From Panonychus citri (lineage: Eukaryota; Arthropoda; Arachnida; Trombidiformes; Tetranychidae), in contig NW_026515546.1 of assembly GCF_014898815.1 (NCBI RefSeq), positions 3,853,001-3,917,000 on the forward strand: a stretch of 64,000 bases of DNA, given 5' to 3'. Below, one piece after another: positions 47,972 through 57,896 of this stretch; position 1 is the stretch's first letter; each line of letters begins with the position of its first letter. The translations under genes and the position numbers were made by a program. Below the pieces are notes generated by a model that had not been told where the DNA came from, made no database searches, and saw only the letters and a program-made list of their open reading frames with translations.

Positions 47972-48222
47972 GAAAACAATCGTCACACAATAGAAATCAA
48001 AAAGGTCAATAGGAAACAAAAAGGAAATGAAAAATATCATGTCCATGTAAATGGACACTTTTCAATAGAAAATGACACCAACCTGATTGTTCCCCCAAGA
48101 AAACCAATTTGAATTTTTTCAAGGGATTACCAAAATCACCCGGAGACGACATTGTGATGTGATTAGTGATTTATTACTTTTCTAAAAAGGGATTAAATGT
48201 AAGAGAACAGTAAAGAGAGAGA
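47972..48222. repeat. 251-bp tandem duplication, copy 2
   Basis: Second copy, holding an extra Rab6 exon 1 at 48152-48083 with ATG and splice donor intact. Both units are bordered by GA repeats, a likely site for unequal exchange or for an assembly artefact. Confidence 0.9.
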
Positions 48223-51200
48223 GAGAAAAAAACTGCACAAAGATGAGAGATGAGGTGGAAAGTGAAACAAATTTGCAAAAGAAAAGAAAAGGAGCCCTAA
48301 CCGAATGAGAATAAACTGAAACCCGCGAATTTCGAATTTCCAATAGAATTGATGTTCGATTTTTCAATTCGAACAATAAAAAAGCCAAACTGTTATTACA
48401 TCGATTATCAGCTGATACTATGGATAGTGTTTGAATTTCTTATTCAGTTTCGTTATTGGTCGATCGGTCGGTCGATTGGTCTGGATTTTAAGGGAGATAT
48501 TTACTTTTATTGAGATTATCTTGGTGAGAGTTTAATTTAATCTCTCATATTTCAATCTTTAGATGGCAGCAGTCAAATCTTTTAATGAAACGCAAATCGA
48601 AATTGTTGTTTTTTAATGTTATTCGTTATCATGAATACTAAGTGGGATTTTAATCAAATTCCGACACCGATTAAGGTCATGAAAGACTTGATCTTGTCGA
48701 TCGCTCTATGTCTCATTGACATTTGTGATGGTTGGAACTTCAATTAACTCTCAACTTGAGAATGTCAAACTCATACTAAATTTGAATATTAATAATACGA
48801 TTTTCGTATTTTTTTCAGTACAATTGAATTCTTTGCCTTCTCATTGGAATTAAATTGTTATATTGGGCTAGTGACTTAAATATTACGATCTGAAACTCTT
48901 TAATTATATTGATATAACTGTTAGAATGTAATTATTTCGAAAATCATGTTGATTGGCTTATCGATTGACCTTTATTTTTTATTTTCTAGACCAATAATGG
49001 TAACCTAGTTAAAAATCCTTCGTAACTTTTAAATATCACTTTCGACTTTGGTTTTGAATATAAACCTAGTTTTCCACCTCGACAACCAAATTTAACCAAA
49101 ACCAACTAATTTATCAATATTTTCTATCATTAAACAAATTTCTCTGAATATTTCCAATCAATTCCCGTTATAAGTTAGCCGAAAATCTCAACTTAAAGTA
49201 TCAAGTGTATCAATATGGGTGATGTTTTAAATTACTTTTACTCGAAATCCAATGATTAGTTAGTTATGAAAAAATTATCATTCAAAGAGAGATTAAGCTT
49301 CAAAATAATATCAATTAGGATTCCGTAGTAATCTGAGGCAGATTTTTACATTTTTTGAACTTTCGAAGTGGCCTTTTTGGACATTTGAAGGATCTAAAAA
49401 CTAGTTTAAACTTCAGAGGACGAAGACGGTCCCCCGACAATTAGAGACCTTGGACCTTTCCTTTCTTCCCTTTGCTCTGAAGGCTCCGAGGGCTTGGAAG
49501 GGTTCCTCCGACCGACTAGTCGATCTGGTTCTACCTCTCTTCTTTGAGGTGACCCAGTTGAGGCTCTTATTGAGGAAAAGTTGTCATCTGATTGTCATTC
49601 CAGAAACATAAAGTTGTTCATGTAAATTTCAGTGATATTTTACATGAATATTTGCACTAATCAAATCAAATCTCTTCTTTTAACAATCAGCCTTTATTAG
49701 TAATTAACTTTTACATAGATCGCATTGTATTGTTTTAAGATAATGAAAATCTATTTACATGTTAATGGTTAAATTGTTGTCTTCTAATTGTATTACGAGC
49801 AATTCAATTCCTTCAACAGCAATCAGTAAATCGTGATTGAACTGAGCCACCAAACATTATTCACAATTAATAATGATCATCATAGTTTATTGATTGAAAT
49901 GATTTCATCTTAATTAATGTTCAAAAGTTTTAAACTGAAAGAAAATAATACAGAAAAATCAATTAGTTAACAAGGTTAAACTTGAATTACAATTAAATAA
50001 TCATAACAAGAGTAAAAATTTAAATTAAATTAATTAAAAATCAACATTGAGAGTGAATAACATGTAAATCATGCAAACAATTAAGTCTTACAATTGAATT
50101 TACTATTGATTAAACAACAATAATGATAATAAACAGGAGCAAAGAGAAATTGAGAAAAGTTGATTAACTTAATTGTTATCAACCATTAATTAATTTAATT
50201 TCCTGAATACAACCAACCCTTAACAATTTACAATGATAATGATTTAAAATTAATAAAAAAAACTGACCTGAATCAATGATAACAATCAGTTAACAATTAA
50301 CCAAACCCATGAATCTAATAATCAACAAAATGATAACTTAATCTGGTAAATGGCAACAATTAAGCCACACACAACGTTAGTTAATCATAATCATTATCAT
50401 TAATAATTACTGGGAGTTTAAATTGTTGTCTTCTTGTTATTGAAAATTGTTATTATCATTTTGATTGTGATTGTTATCATTAGTTAATTGTTTGTTTAGT
50501 CACTATGTGTGTGTGTATTTGTATTAGCGTAGGCTTTTAATTGGTCTTGATTAACAATTAAAGCTACAATTTGATTTAACTTAAATTGTGTCCAATGTAA
50601 AATTTAATTTAATTTAATTTATCCTATAACAGTTTTAATAACTAATAATAATTAAATTTATACATCAATAATATTGATGTTTTAATCATGATTAACTTAA
50701 TTAAACCTTTCCCATTAAATCAGCTCCACCTTAATTGTTGTTGTTTTGTATTTCAAATGATTAAATCAATTGTTTATAGATACAAAAATTGATTTCAATT
50801 GTTTTAATTACATTAATTGTTAATTATCAGTTAATTGAGAGACAATCTTAATTTGATCAAGTTTAATTCAATGAAAAATTAGACCTTAAATTGTGGTTTC
50901 ATTTATTGAATTGAACAATTAATTGATTTGATAACCATGAAAACATCAATTAAAGATAATCATAGATGGTAACAATTTAATCATCTTCTCATCAAATTAA
51001 ATTAGATTAGCTAACAATTAAGCCTACATAATGTTTTACTTCAACCTGTTAATTGTAATGATAATTAATTTTTCACCAACAACTAGATTGACTTAGTTAA
51101 TTACGATGATTAAGTAATTATCAATAATAATAATCATCACCTTTACTATCAGATCAGAATTTTTTTCTTGTGTTTTAATTAGATTGTTGTAATAGTAACA

Positions 51201-51683
51201 ATTAAGTGAACAATTAAGTTTAACTACTAACTAAGAATGAAAATTAAACACAATTAACTTTATGAATGCGTTTGAATGAAAAAACTTTTCGTGATTAAGT
51301 TAACAATTGTAATTTCAATTATCTAAATTAATTCAAGAGGCTTTGATTTTTTTGTTTAAATATTAATTTCTAACAATCAACAATCAATTTAATTGTAATC
51401 CAATAACTAAATTAGCAAAAAAAAAAGTTGGCTAAATGCTTTGATTAGAAACAATAATTTCATTGATTGTTAGATGAAACAATTTAATCAAATTCAAAGG
51501 AATCAATTTAACTTTGATTCAGTTTACTTTAATTACTGTTGATTGTTAATTCACTTCAATTGTATTTATTTAACTAAATCAGCGAGAGAAAATTTAAATC
51601 AAGGTTTCAATCAACACGATTACTCAATGATAATTGTTACAATCAAGTATCATCATCAAGTTGATCTAATTAACTATTAATAA
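48223..51683. other. Intergenic DNA with one GC-rich patch, no gene seen
   Basis: 3.5 kb between Rab6 and the retrotransposon. Mostly AT-rich with taattg words. The patch at about 49407-49570 is clearly richer in G and C and has many CT/GA-type short palindromes, but no open frame. Confidence 0.5.
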
Positions 51684-51687
51684 TAAT

Positions 51688-52060
51688 TGTTACGAATTAC
51701 ACTAGTCAGAAATCGTAGTCGTCTTTAAGAGTTATTGAATTACTTTATTAAACACAAAACACAGAATCACAAATTATTTTAAAGTTCACAACGGTCAGAG
51801 GATAAGGGAAGGGACAAGGGTCTTTGAAGGTAGCTTAATTAAGCATGGGAAAGGGGTTGAGGCTTAATTAAACAATGAGGGTTGACTAATGTAATTAAAC
51901 AAATAGCACATGTAAATGTGTGTCAATTAGTTGCTGGACAATTGTATTTAAACAATTGGCTTAGCAACGCCCCTAGTGATTGAATGAATTAGATAAGATT
52001 AAATTGAGGGAAAGTTACAAAATTGAATAAAGTATAATGGTAATGAGTATATCCCTAACA
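51688..52060 (-). repeat. 3' LTR (left in the window)
   Basis: Starts TGTTACGAATT and ends CCCTAACA on the + strand; near-identical to 61892-62269. Confidence 0.9.
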
Positions 52061-52062
52061 GA

Positions 52063-52073
52063 GCCCCCTCCTT
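52063..52073 (-). promoter_or_regulatory. Polypurine tract
   Basis: AAGGAGGGGGC on the element strand, two bases from the 3' LTR; the usual primer for plus-strand DNA synthesis. Confidence 0.75.
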
Positions 52074-52157
52074 GACGTTGATTGGGGTGTCAAAGAGTGA
52101 CTTTATAAAATTCGGCGTCCTGGATGTCGGGTTTTTCCAAAGTCCAAATGCCTCCGA

Positions 52158-53846
52158 TCAACGATGTTGTTGGAATTCTTTGGATTGAACTTTAGAAACA
52201 GTTGATCGAATTTTTCTAAATTTCTTGAACCATTCCAAGTCCACTTCCGAATATGGTGGTACCAATTGAACCGAATCGGTTTCGATGATCTTTTCTGGAT
52301 CAAATGATTTTGACCATGGCCAACTCTTTATTGGTCTTCGTCTTAATTCGTCTGGCCAATCGTTGGTTATTTCCATGATATCGATTAACAGTTTAGCCAT
52401 TTGTTCATTCGGTGGATATCGTATATGAGGGAATGGCTTGATTGACACGATTCGTGTTAACGCTGAGTCATATACCTCTTCGAATCTTTCAAAATCCACT
52501 AAGTAGGTTAACAATGTGTAAAAAGCGTCCACAACAGGTGAATGGTCACTTTCCTGAATGACTCTTCCAAATAATGCAAATGTAATATATTTAAGAGCTA
52601 TTTGTTCATTTTCTGTACGGCAATTGTAGTAATAGTTGACGTCTCGCACTTTTGGTGCAATGATGTTCCAATCGTCGGTGGTGAAGTCCATCGCATCGAA
52701 ATCGGTTAGTCCACCAGCAACGACGATTATGTCAAAATCTGACAATATTTCCACTACTTTTCTTCTCACTATTCCATAGTGTTTTGCTCCTTTGATTTCG
52801 TTCCATGTGAGTCCATGAAACAATGTATTCATTTTCTTAATTGTTTTCTTTGGGTATCGGCAAAGTTCGTTGAGTATTACATTTCCTTCCATATCGACAA
52901 TTCCAAACCAAAGCGGCATTGCTTTAATTACTCCATTTTCTCTTATAATTTCACATTTCTCAATGTCGAGAGCACAAACTTTCAGATTCTGTTGTTTCAA
53001 TTTCTTCCAAGAGCCAAAGATTCTTTGGGCATGGGGAAGGTGTTTAATTTCTAAACCTTCCTTTGGAATTGAATTCGATTTCAACCATTCGATTATATTC
53101 TTTTCTCTCTTTAAATCTTGACTTCGAACTCTTCCTTGTTCAATTCTATTCTTTTCCAACATTCTTTTCCTAATTGCTTTTCTTTTCGCTTCTTTACTCA
53201 TGTTCGGATCAGCTTTTATCTCTTCGATCGTTCGCTTTTGTTGTTCAATTTTCAATGAGGCTTTAGGAAGCTGATGAGGTTGAAGATTTGGATTAAGTTC
53301 ATTGGTGCTCTTAATCTCTTGGATCGGTTGAGATCGAGTCGACGAATCGTCGTCATCAGGCCATACAATCCGATCTGGAGCACTAACTTTAGCAGCAATT
53401 GCTGACCATGAACCCCAACTTGGCCAATCATCGAATTCGACATTTGATTTCGAGGTACTTGGTCTTGGTGGTGTTCCTGGAGGAGTATACGATCTACTTG
53501 CTTTCTTCTTTGGATGAATTGTAGTTGCAACTCTTTTCTCTTGGCTTGATTTACTCGATTGACTCGATTGACTTGATTGTTTTGATTTAGAAGATTCTTC
53601 ATCGGAATAGATTAAATCTTCCTTGTTGAGATCGTGCCAGAAATTCTGTTCTGATTGATGAGAGGTTGAGGGCAAAGATTCTTTGCTCTGGCCTCCCATC
53701 ACATGAACAGTGTAACTCTTAGATGGATCATTTCGATCAGTAACAATTTTCTTTGCATAAAATGGAGTTTCACTTTGATGATATTGAATCATCAATCGTC
53801 GATCCAACGCTTTGTAAAATTCGAGGCCATTTATAAAAGTTCTTTT
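52158..53846 (-). CDS. Retrotransposon ORF3, C-terminal part: REXO/ISG20-like DEDDh exonuclease domain
   Basis: Counting from codon 53807-53805: residues 40-230 are Ser/Pro/Lys-rich linker with an AKRKAIRKRMLEKNRI basic helix. From about 275 the fold of a 3'-5' exonuclease appears: Exo I VCALDIEKCE (D281, E283), a LFHGLTWNEI segment resembling the G-I-T block of REXO/ISG20 proteins, Exo II FDIIVVAGGLTDFDAMDF (D371 or D369), and Exo III DHSPVVDAFYTLLTY (H422, D427, the H-x4-D of the DEDDh class). All catalytic positions are present, so activity on RNA or DNA ends is plausible. The frame is open upstream to overlap the RING part, so one protein is likely (see the next entry). Such a domain is not a standard Ty3/gypsy component. 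Confidence 0.7.
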   Translation of the reverse strand, partial: KRTFINGLEFYKALDRRLMIQYHQSETPFYAKKIVTDRNDPSKSYTVHVMGGQSKESLPSTSHQSEQNFWHDLNKEDLIYSDEESSKSKQSSQSSQSSKSSQEKRVATTIHPKKKASRSYTPPGTPPRPSTSKSNVEFDDWPSWGSWSAIAAKVSAPDRIVWPDDDDSSTRSQPIQEIKSTNELNPNLQPHQLPKASLKIEQQKRTIEEIKADPNMSKEAKRKAIRKRMLEKNRIEQGRVRSQDLKREKNIIEWLKSNSIPKEGLEIKHLPHAQRIFGSWKKLKQQNLKVCALDIEKCEIIRENGVIKAMPLWFGIVDMEGNVILNELCRYPKKTIKKMNTLFHGLTWNEIKGAKHYGIVRRKVVEILSDFDIIVVAGGLTDFDAMDFTTDDWNIIAPKVRDVNYYYNCRTENEQIALKYITFALFGRVIQESDHSPVVDAFYTLLTYLVDFERFEEVYDSALTRIVSIKPFPHIRYPPNEQMAKLLIDIMEITNDWPDELRRRPIKSWPWSKSFDPEKIIETDSVQLVPPYSEVDLEWFKKFRKIRSTVSKVQSKEFQQHR

Positions 53847-54435
53847 TCTGATTCCAATTGAGGCACTTCGATATGTTTAGGATTTTTCTTTAGATGAAAC
53901 AAATAGTTGAGAATAGAATTTATTTTAAATTCATTTCCTTGGCAAGTCATAATGTGTTTTAAAACTTCCCAATATGGACCAGCAACAGGGCAGTTGTAGT
54001 TTCGACACTTGACTTTTAATTTTCCAAATTTGGTCACTTCGTCACTGTTGATACCAAGAATCTTGGTTAACCGTGACGGAGGACAAACCATACACTTAAA
54101 TCTTTTATCTAAAAGATCGTCGACATTTGGTTGCCAATTTCCTCTTTCTCGATTTTCCATAATGTACAAAATAATGGTACAAAATCGGCAGTAATAGTGT
54201 TTGCATTGGGAACACATTAATGGATTAACGGCAACATGATTACAAAAGGCACACGATATTGAGATCAATGACTTTGGGTCATCACGTTCAGGATTTTCTT
54301 CCAAAATCAATCCAGGTAAATACGATTCGATCGCCAAATCAGCCCATTTTTCACCAAAGGTTTCTTTTAGCTTTCCCTTTACAATTTGGATTAACACGGA
54401 TTTAGATATGGAAAATAGCCATCTAAAGTGTCCAT
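53831..54435 (-). CDS. Retrotransposon ORF3, N-terminal part: RING plus TRAF-type zinc finger
   Basis: Open frame 54397-53831. Counting from 54397: RING ligands C49, C52, C65 (C62 alternative), H67, C70, C73, C102, C105, i.e. C3HC4 spacing; a following C131/C136/H148/C152 set looks like a TRAF-type finger. This suggests a ubiquitin-ligase-like or nucleic-acid-binding module. The frame itself has no ATG; an ATG at 54435 lies in a neighbouring frame that runs out just before it. The stop at 53831 follows the A5 run (T5 on the + strand, about 53842-53846); one base more there leads straight into the exonuclease frame. I therefore read 54435-52158 as one reading frame of about 755 residues split by run-length differences. 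Confidence 0.6.
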
Positions 54436-55660
54436 TTTGAATTGATGACTCAAATTGATTTAGCTTATTAACTCACTCAAGCTTTTAATTGCCAAATTTT
54501 TCACTAATTGTTGACTAATTTGGTTCAATTAACAAATTTTAACCTAATTGTTGGTTAATTGTTAAGGGAAGGAGAGTGAATCTACGATTCGTGGATTCTT
54601 CTCTTCCTTTATTCTCTTAACAATTGTTGAAAACACTTTGATTTCTTTAATCACTGATTGTTGAATTTTTGTCTATTGTTAATTGTTTCTTGAAATGTTA
54701 CACTGATTTTAGGGTAATGAGATCACAATTCAGGGAAAGACAATACACTTAATAGAATAGGAATTCACAGTTGTAATTGGCACAGAATAAAATTGAGTTT
54801 AGAAAATTTCACAATTTGTATCGACAAATTTGTCAATTGGATCACCAACACTGAACTTTTGAGGTTCAGAAGAGAGTGACCCTGCGAATCGCAGGTTCTT
54901 CTCTCTCTGTTCTAACAAAATCACAATTAAAATTAAACATAATTAAGGTTTAATTAAAAACAAAATCACAAAATGAAAATGAAAATGAAAATTGACCTTA
55001 ATGTGTCAGAACGAAAACCTAAAATGATTGATTGATTGATTGATCGGGGTCATCTCAAAATCTTTAAAACAAAAGGGTTACCATTGGTGACAAAGACGGT
55101 CCCCTAGTGGTAGCTTTTTCTTTAATTAAAATTTGTTCTTTTCATCTTCAAGTTAATTGTAATTAATCAATTGTGTTTGTTTAATTAATTCAATTAGTTA
55201 ATTTGTCAATTGTTTAACTTTGGTTGTCCTTATGGATCCGCGATTCGTGGATCCTCTGGATGACCAATTGGACACTTTAAACTTCGTTTGTAATTGTGAT
55301 GTGATAATTGTTAATAATCACATCTCTTCACTTTGTGTTAATCAAATTTGGTGTTTTAATTTGATTATTTTACTCAGTTTACTCTTTGTTTTAACTTGTT
55401 AATTTGTTAATGAAAGAATTTGTTTATTTAGTAATCAATTGATGAGGGACTTAGATTCTAAGTTCCAATCAATTGATTAACTTGCTCTATTTTAAAATTG
55501 TTAGTAAAAGGTTAATAAGAGACTTAGATTCTAGGTCTCGATTATCCTTCTTGTGTTCATCACCATGTTGTTACCATGACGATTTACCCATTCAAGGAAC
55601 GGACAACCAGGATTATCTAGTTTCCAAGTCGATTTAAAACATTATTAAACTTTACGAATT
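54436..55660 (-). other. Spacer between pol and ORF3, rich in long palindromes
   Basis: 1.2 kb without coding capacity. It holds five imperfect palindromes of 38-44 bp: 54567-54607, 54867-54909, 55222-55265, 55436-55475 and 55510-55547. There is also a (TGAT)n run near 55024-55044 and an aatgaa repeat near 54973-54991. It could serve as promoter, splice or export region for ORF3; the sequence alone does not say. Confidence 0.6.
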
Positions 55661-56311
55661 TTATTTGGTGGTTTTGTTTTGTTGGTCAACGGATTTTCGA
55701 TTACGTGTTGACATTTGATGAGGAGCCCATTTTCGCTTATTATAGCTTCGCTTTTTCTTTTCCACTCTTTCCTTTGGTTCCTCAATTTCTGTGTCTTTTT
55801 CACTCTCTGAATCTCTTTCACTATATGTCACTTGTTTTTCATTCACGATTTCATCACTTAATTGTTTCTCTTCATTCACTGGGATTGTTAATTGTTCACT
55901 TTCACTTGTTAAACGTTTCTCTTTACCACTTAACTGTTTGTCTTTTTCATTGTCATTAGTTGATTGTTGAGAGACGGAGAAAGGACTCAAAGATTCTTTG
56001 AGTCGCTTCGTCTCTTGGTTAGATTTTTCTTCTAACGGAATCCAAAACACTTCACTGTTTTTACGTTGAATTGTTTGATTTGATGAATTCACATTTTTCT
56101 CTATCACTATTTCACTTTCACTTTTTGATGAATGAATTGATTGTTCATCAATGATTGTTTTCTCTGAGTCACTTGTTTCACTTTTCTTTTGTAGTTGATT
56201 TAATTTTCGTTGATTGTGTTTCTTGGTCGAGCCTTCGATTCGAAGGTTCACCTTGAACAATTTCATCTTCCTTTTCTTTCTCTTCCGGGTTTTTATCCAA
56301 TAGTTTACCAT
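55661..56311 (-). CDS. Probable charged C-terminal tail of pol (different frame)
   Basis: 216 codons rich in Ser, Glu and Lys, ending in a basic segment KKKRSYNKRKWAPHQMSTRNRK. It overlaps the end of the integrase frame, and the two have similar composition, so it is probably the true end of pol after a one-base shift in the A/G-rich stretch near 56230-56290. A separate small protein is the alternative. Confidence 0.45.
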   Translation of the reverse strand: MVNYWIKTRKRKKRKMKLFKVNLRIEGSTKKHNQRKLNQLQKKSETSDSEKTIIDEQSIHSSKSESEIVIEKNVNSSNQTIQRKNSEVFWIPLEEKSNQETKRLKESLSPFSVSQQSTNDNEKDKQLSGKEKRLTSESEQLTIPVNEEKQLSDEIVNEKQVTYSERDSESEKDTEIEEPKERVEKKKRSYNKRKWAPHQMSTRNRKSVDQQNKTTK

Positions 56312-57896
56312 AGTTATAAGGTGGCATTCCCATCGCTAGTTTCATTCTGTCATAATTCACAATTTTGATCTTTTTATCGTACACGTCGATGATTCTTGCA
56401 GCAGAATCGAATGTTTGTAACACGATAAATTTCCCAGAAAATTTCTTTTTCTTGATTCCTGGACCAGTTGTATACGGAATCGGTTTCACTTTCACAATAT
56501 CACCTCTTTTAAAACTCGGTTCTTTTAGATTTTTGTTTCTATTGTAAGCACTGATTTCACTGTTTCTTTCGAATTTTTGTTTTGCTTCTAATCTCGCTTG
56601 AATAATGTCATCTTCCTTATATAAAGGGTTGATATCGAATTGATTATGGACCACGACTCGTGGTTCATAATTGTAGAGAAGTTGAAAAGGTGATTTTCCC
56701 AAATCGCTTTTAATCGCTACATTATAACTGAATACGTTTTTCTGTAGATCTTTATCCCAATCTTTATCATCTTCGTTGTAAATTTGCATTCGTTTCTTGA
56801 TGATTCCATTGATTCTCTCCACTAGTCCATTACTCTGAGGGTGATAAGGTGTCGAATTGATTAACTTGATTTGATTTTTATTAGCATACTCTTTGACCTC
56901 CTTTGCGGTAAAAATTTTACCGTTATCCGATTGAACTTCTTTCGGAACTCCAAATTTCGCACTTATTGTTTCCAAAAACGTAATTGTATCTTTAGCGTTA
57001 CCATTTCTCACAGGCTTGACAACTCCAAATCTTGTCAAAACGTCCACGATTACCAGAACATTTCTGTTCCCATTTTTGGTCGGTGTAAACGGACCAATCA
57101 TATCAATTTGAATTCGCTCGAAAGGATTATCAGGCACTTTCATTGCTCTCGCTTTTCCTTCCTTATGAGTTTTCTCTTTAAACTCTTGACACTTAATGCA
57201 CGAACTTATTTTATCCCTTATTATTTCCTTCATGTTAGGAAACCAAAAGTCTTGTTTGATTTTCTGCATCGTTGGTTTGAAACCAAAATGTCCAGCCTCG
57301 ATTGCATTGTGGTATTGACGAAACACTTTATCGATTAAAGAATCGGGCAAATAGAATCTATTGCCCTTATCCTTATTTAATCGATATAAAATACCATCGA
57401 TCACTTCATAGTTTTTTCTTAATCGACCTTTTCTTAGTTCTTCCTTTAGTTTATTACACCTTGAATCACATTGTTGATGCTCTTTTAATTCACTTTGTTT
57501 TTCACTCGCGATTCTTGGGCCTTTACAAGCCAGTAAGAATCGTTTCTCTTGGCCTCGGTCAAAGTAGTCGAACTCTTTGACCATACTTAGTAAAACTTTC
57601 TCTGTTTCGAACTTGATTATTCGTTCTTCCTCTCTTAGTTCTTCATCTTTGATGATCATATCATCTTCACATAGCACTGAATTTAGATATTTATCGAAAT
57701 GTCCTTCTTCGATTTCTCCTTGTTGTCGATGAGACCATTCGTTTGATCTCGAGAAACAATCAGCAGGATGTTTCTCACCTTTTAAATATTCCACGTCGAA
57801 ATCGAACTCTGAAAGGTCTCGTTGCCATCTTACGATTCGTAAGACTTTGAAACTCTTTTTCTTTAATTCACACAAAGCACAATGATCGGTAACCAC
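56178..57896 (-). CDS. pol: end of RNase H and integrase
   Basis: Begins in the last RNase H segment (VVTDHCAL, then LKGEKHPADCFSR), followed by the integrase HHCC finger (YHNAIEAGHFG...CIKCQ), the DDE core (IDMIGPF, VQSDNGKIF, GLVERINGIIKK) and a C-terminal SH3-like part (FKRGDIVKVKP...FSGKFIVLQTF). The order RT-RNase H-integrase is the Ty3/gypsy order. The join to the RT frame lies in the five-base A/T run at about 57903-57907, where the RNase H domain crosses from one frame to the other. Confidence 0.85.
   Translation of the reverse strand: MVTDHCALCELKKKSFKVLRIVRWQRDLSEFDFDVEYLKGEKHPADCFSRSNEWSHRQQGEIEEGHFDKYLNSVLCEDDMIIKDEELREEERIIKFETEKVLLSMVKEFDYFDRGQEKRFLLACKGPRIASEKQSELKEHQQCDSRCNKLKEELRKGRLRKNYEVIDGILYRLNKDKGNRFYLPDSLIDKVFRQYHNAIEAGHFGFKPTMQKIKQDFWFPNMKEIIRDKISSCIKCQEFKEKTHKEGKARAMKVPDNPFERIQIDMIGPFTPTKNGNRNVLVIVDVLTRFGVVKPVRNGNAKDTITFLETISAKFGVPKEVQSDNGKIFTAKEVKEYANKNQIKLINSTPYHPQSNGLVERINGIIKKRMQIYNEDDKDWDKDLQKNVFSYNVAIKSDLGKSPFQLLYNYEPRVVVHNQFDINPLYKEDDIIQARLEAKQKFERNSEISAYNRNKNLKEPSFKRGDIVKVKPIPYTTGPGIKKKKFSGKFIVLQTFDSAARIIDVYDKKIKIVNYDRMKLAMGMPPYNYGKLLDKNPEEKEKEDEIVQGEPSNRRLDQETQSTKIKSTTKEK

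Noticed and set aside
52158..54435. ORF3 as a retroviral envelope gene
   Set aside because: No signal peptide, no transmembrane segment, no furin-like site; zinc ligands and exonuclease motifs instead.
56871..57338. + strand frame opposite integrase
   Set aside because: Antisense shadow of pol.
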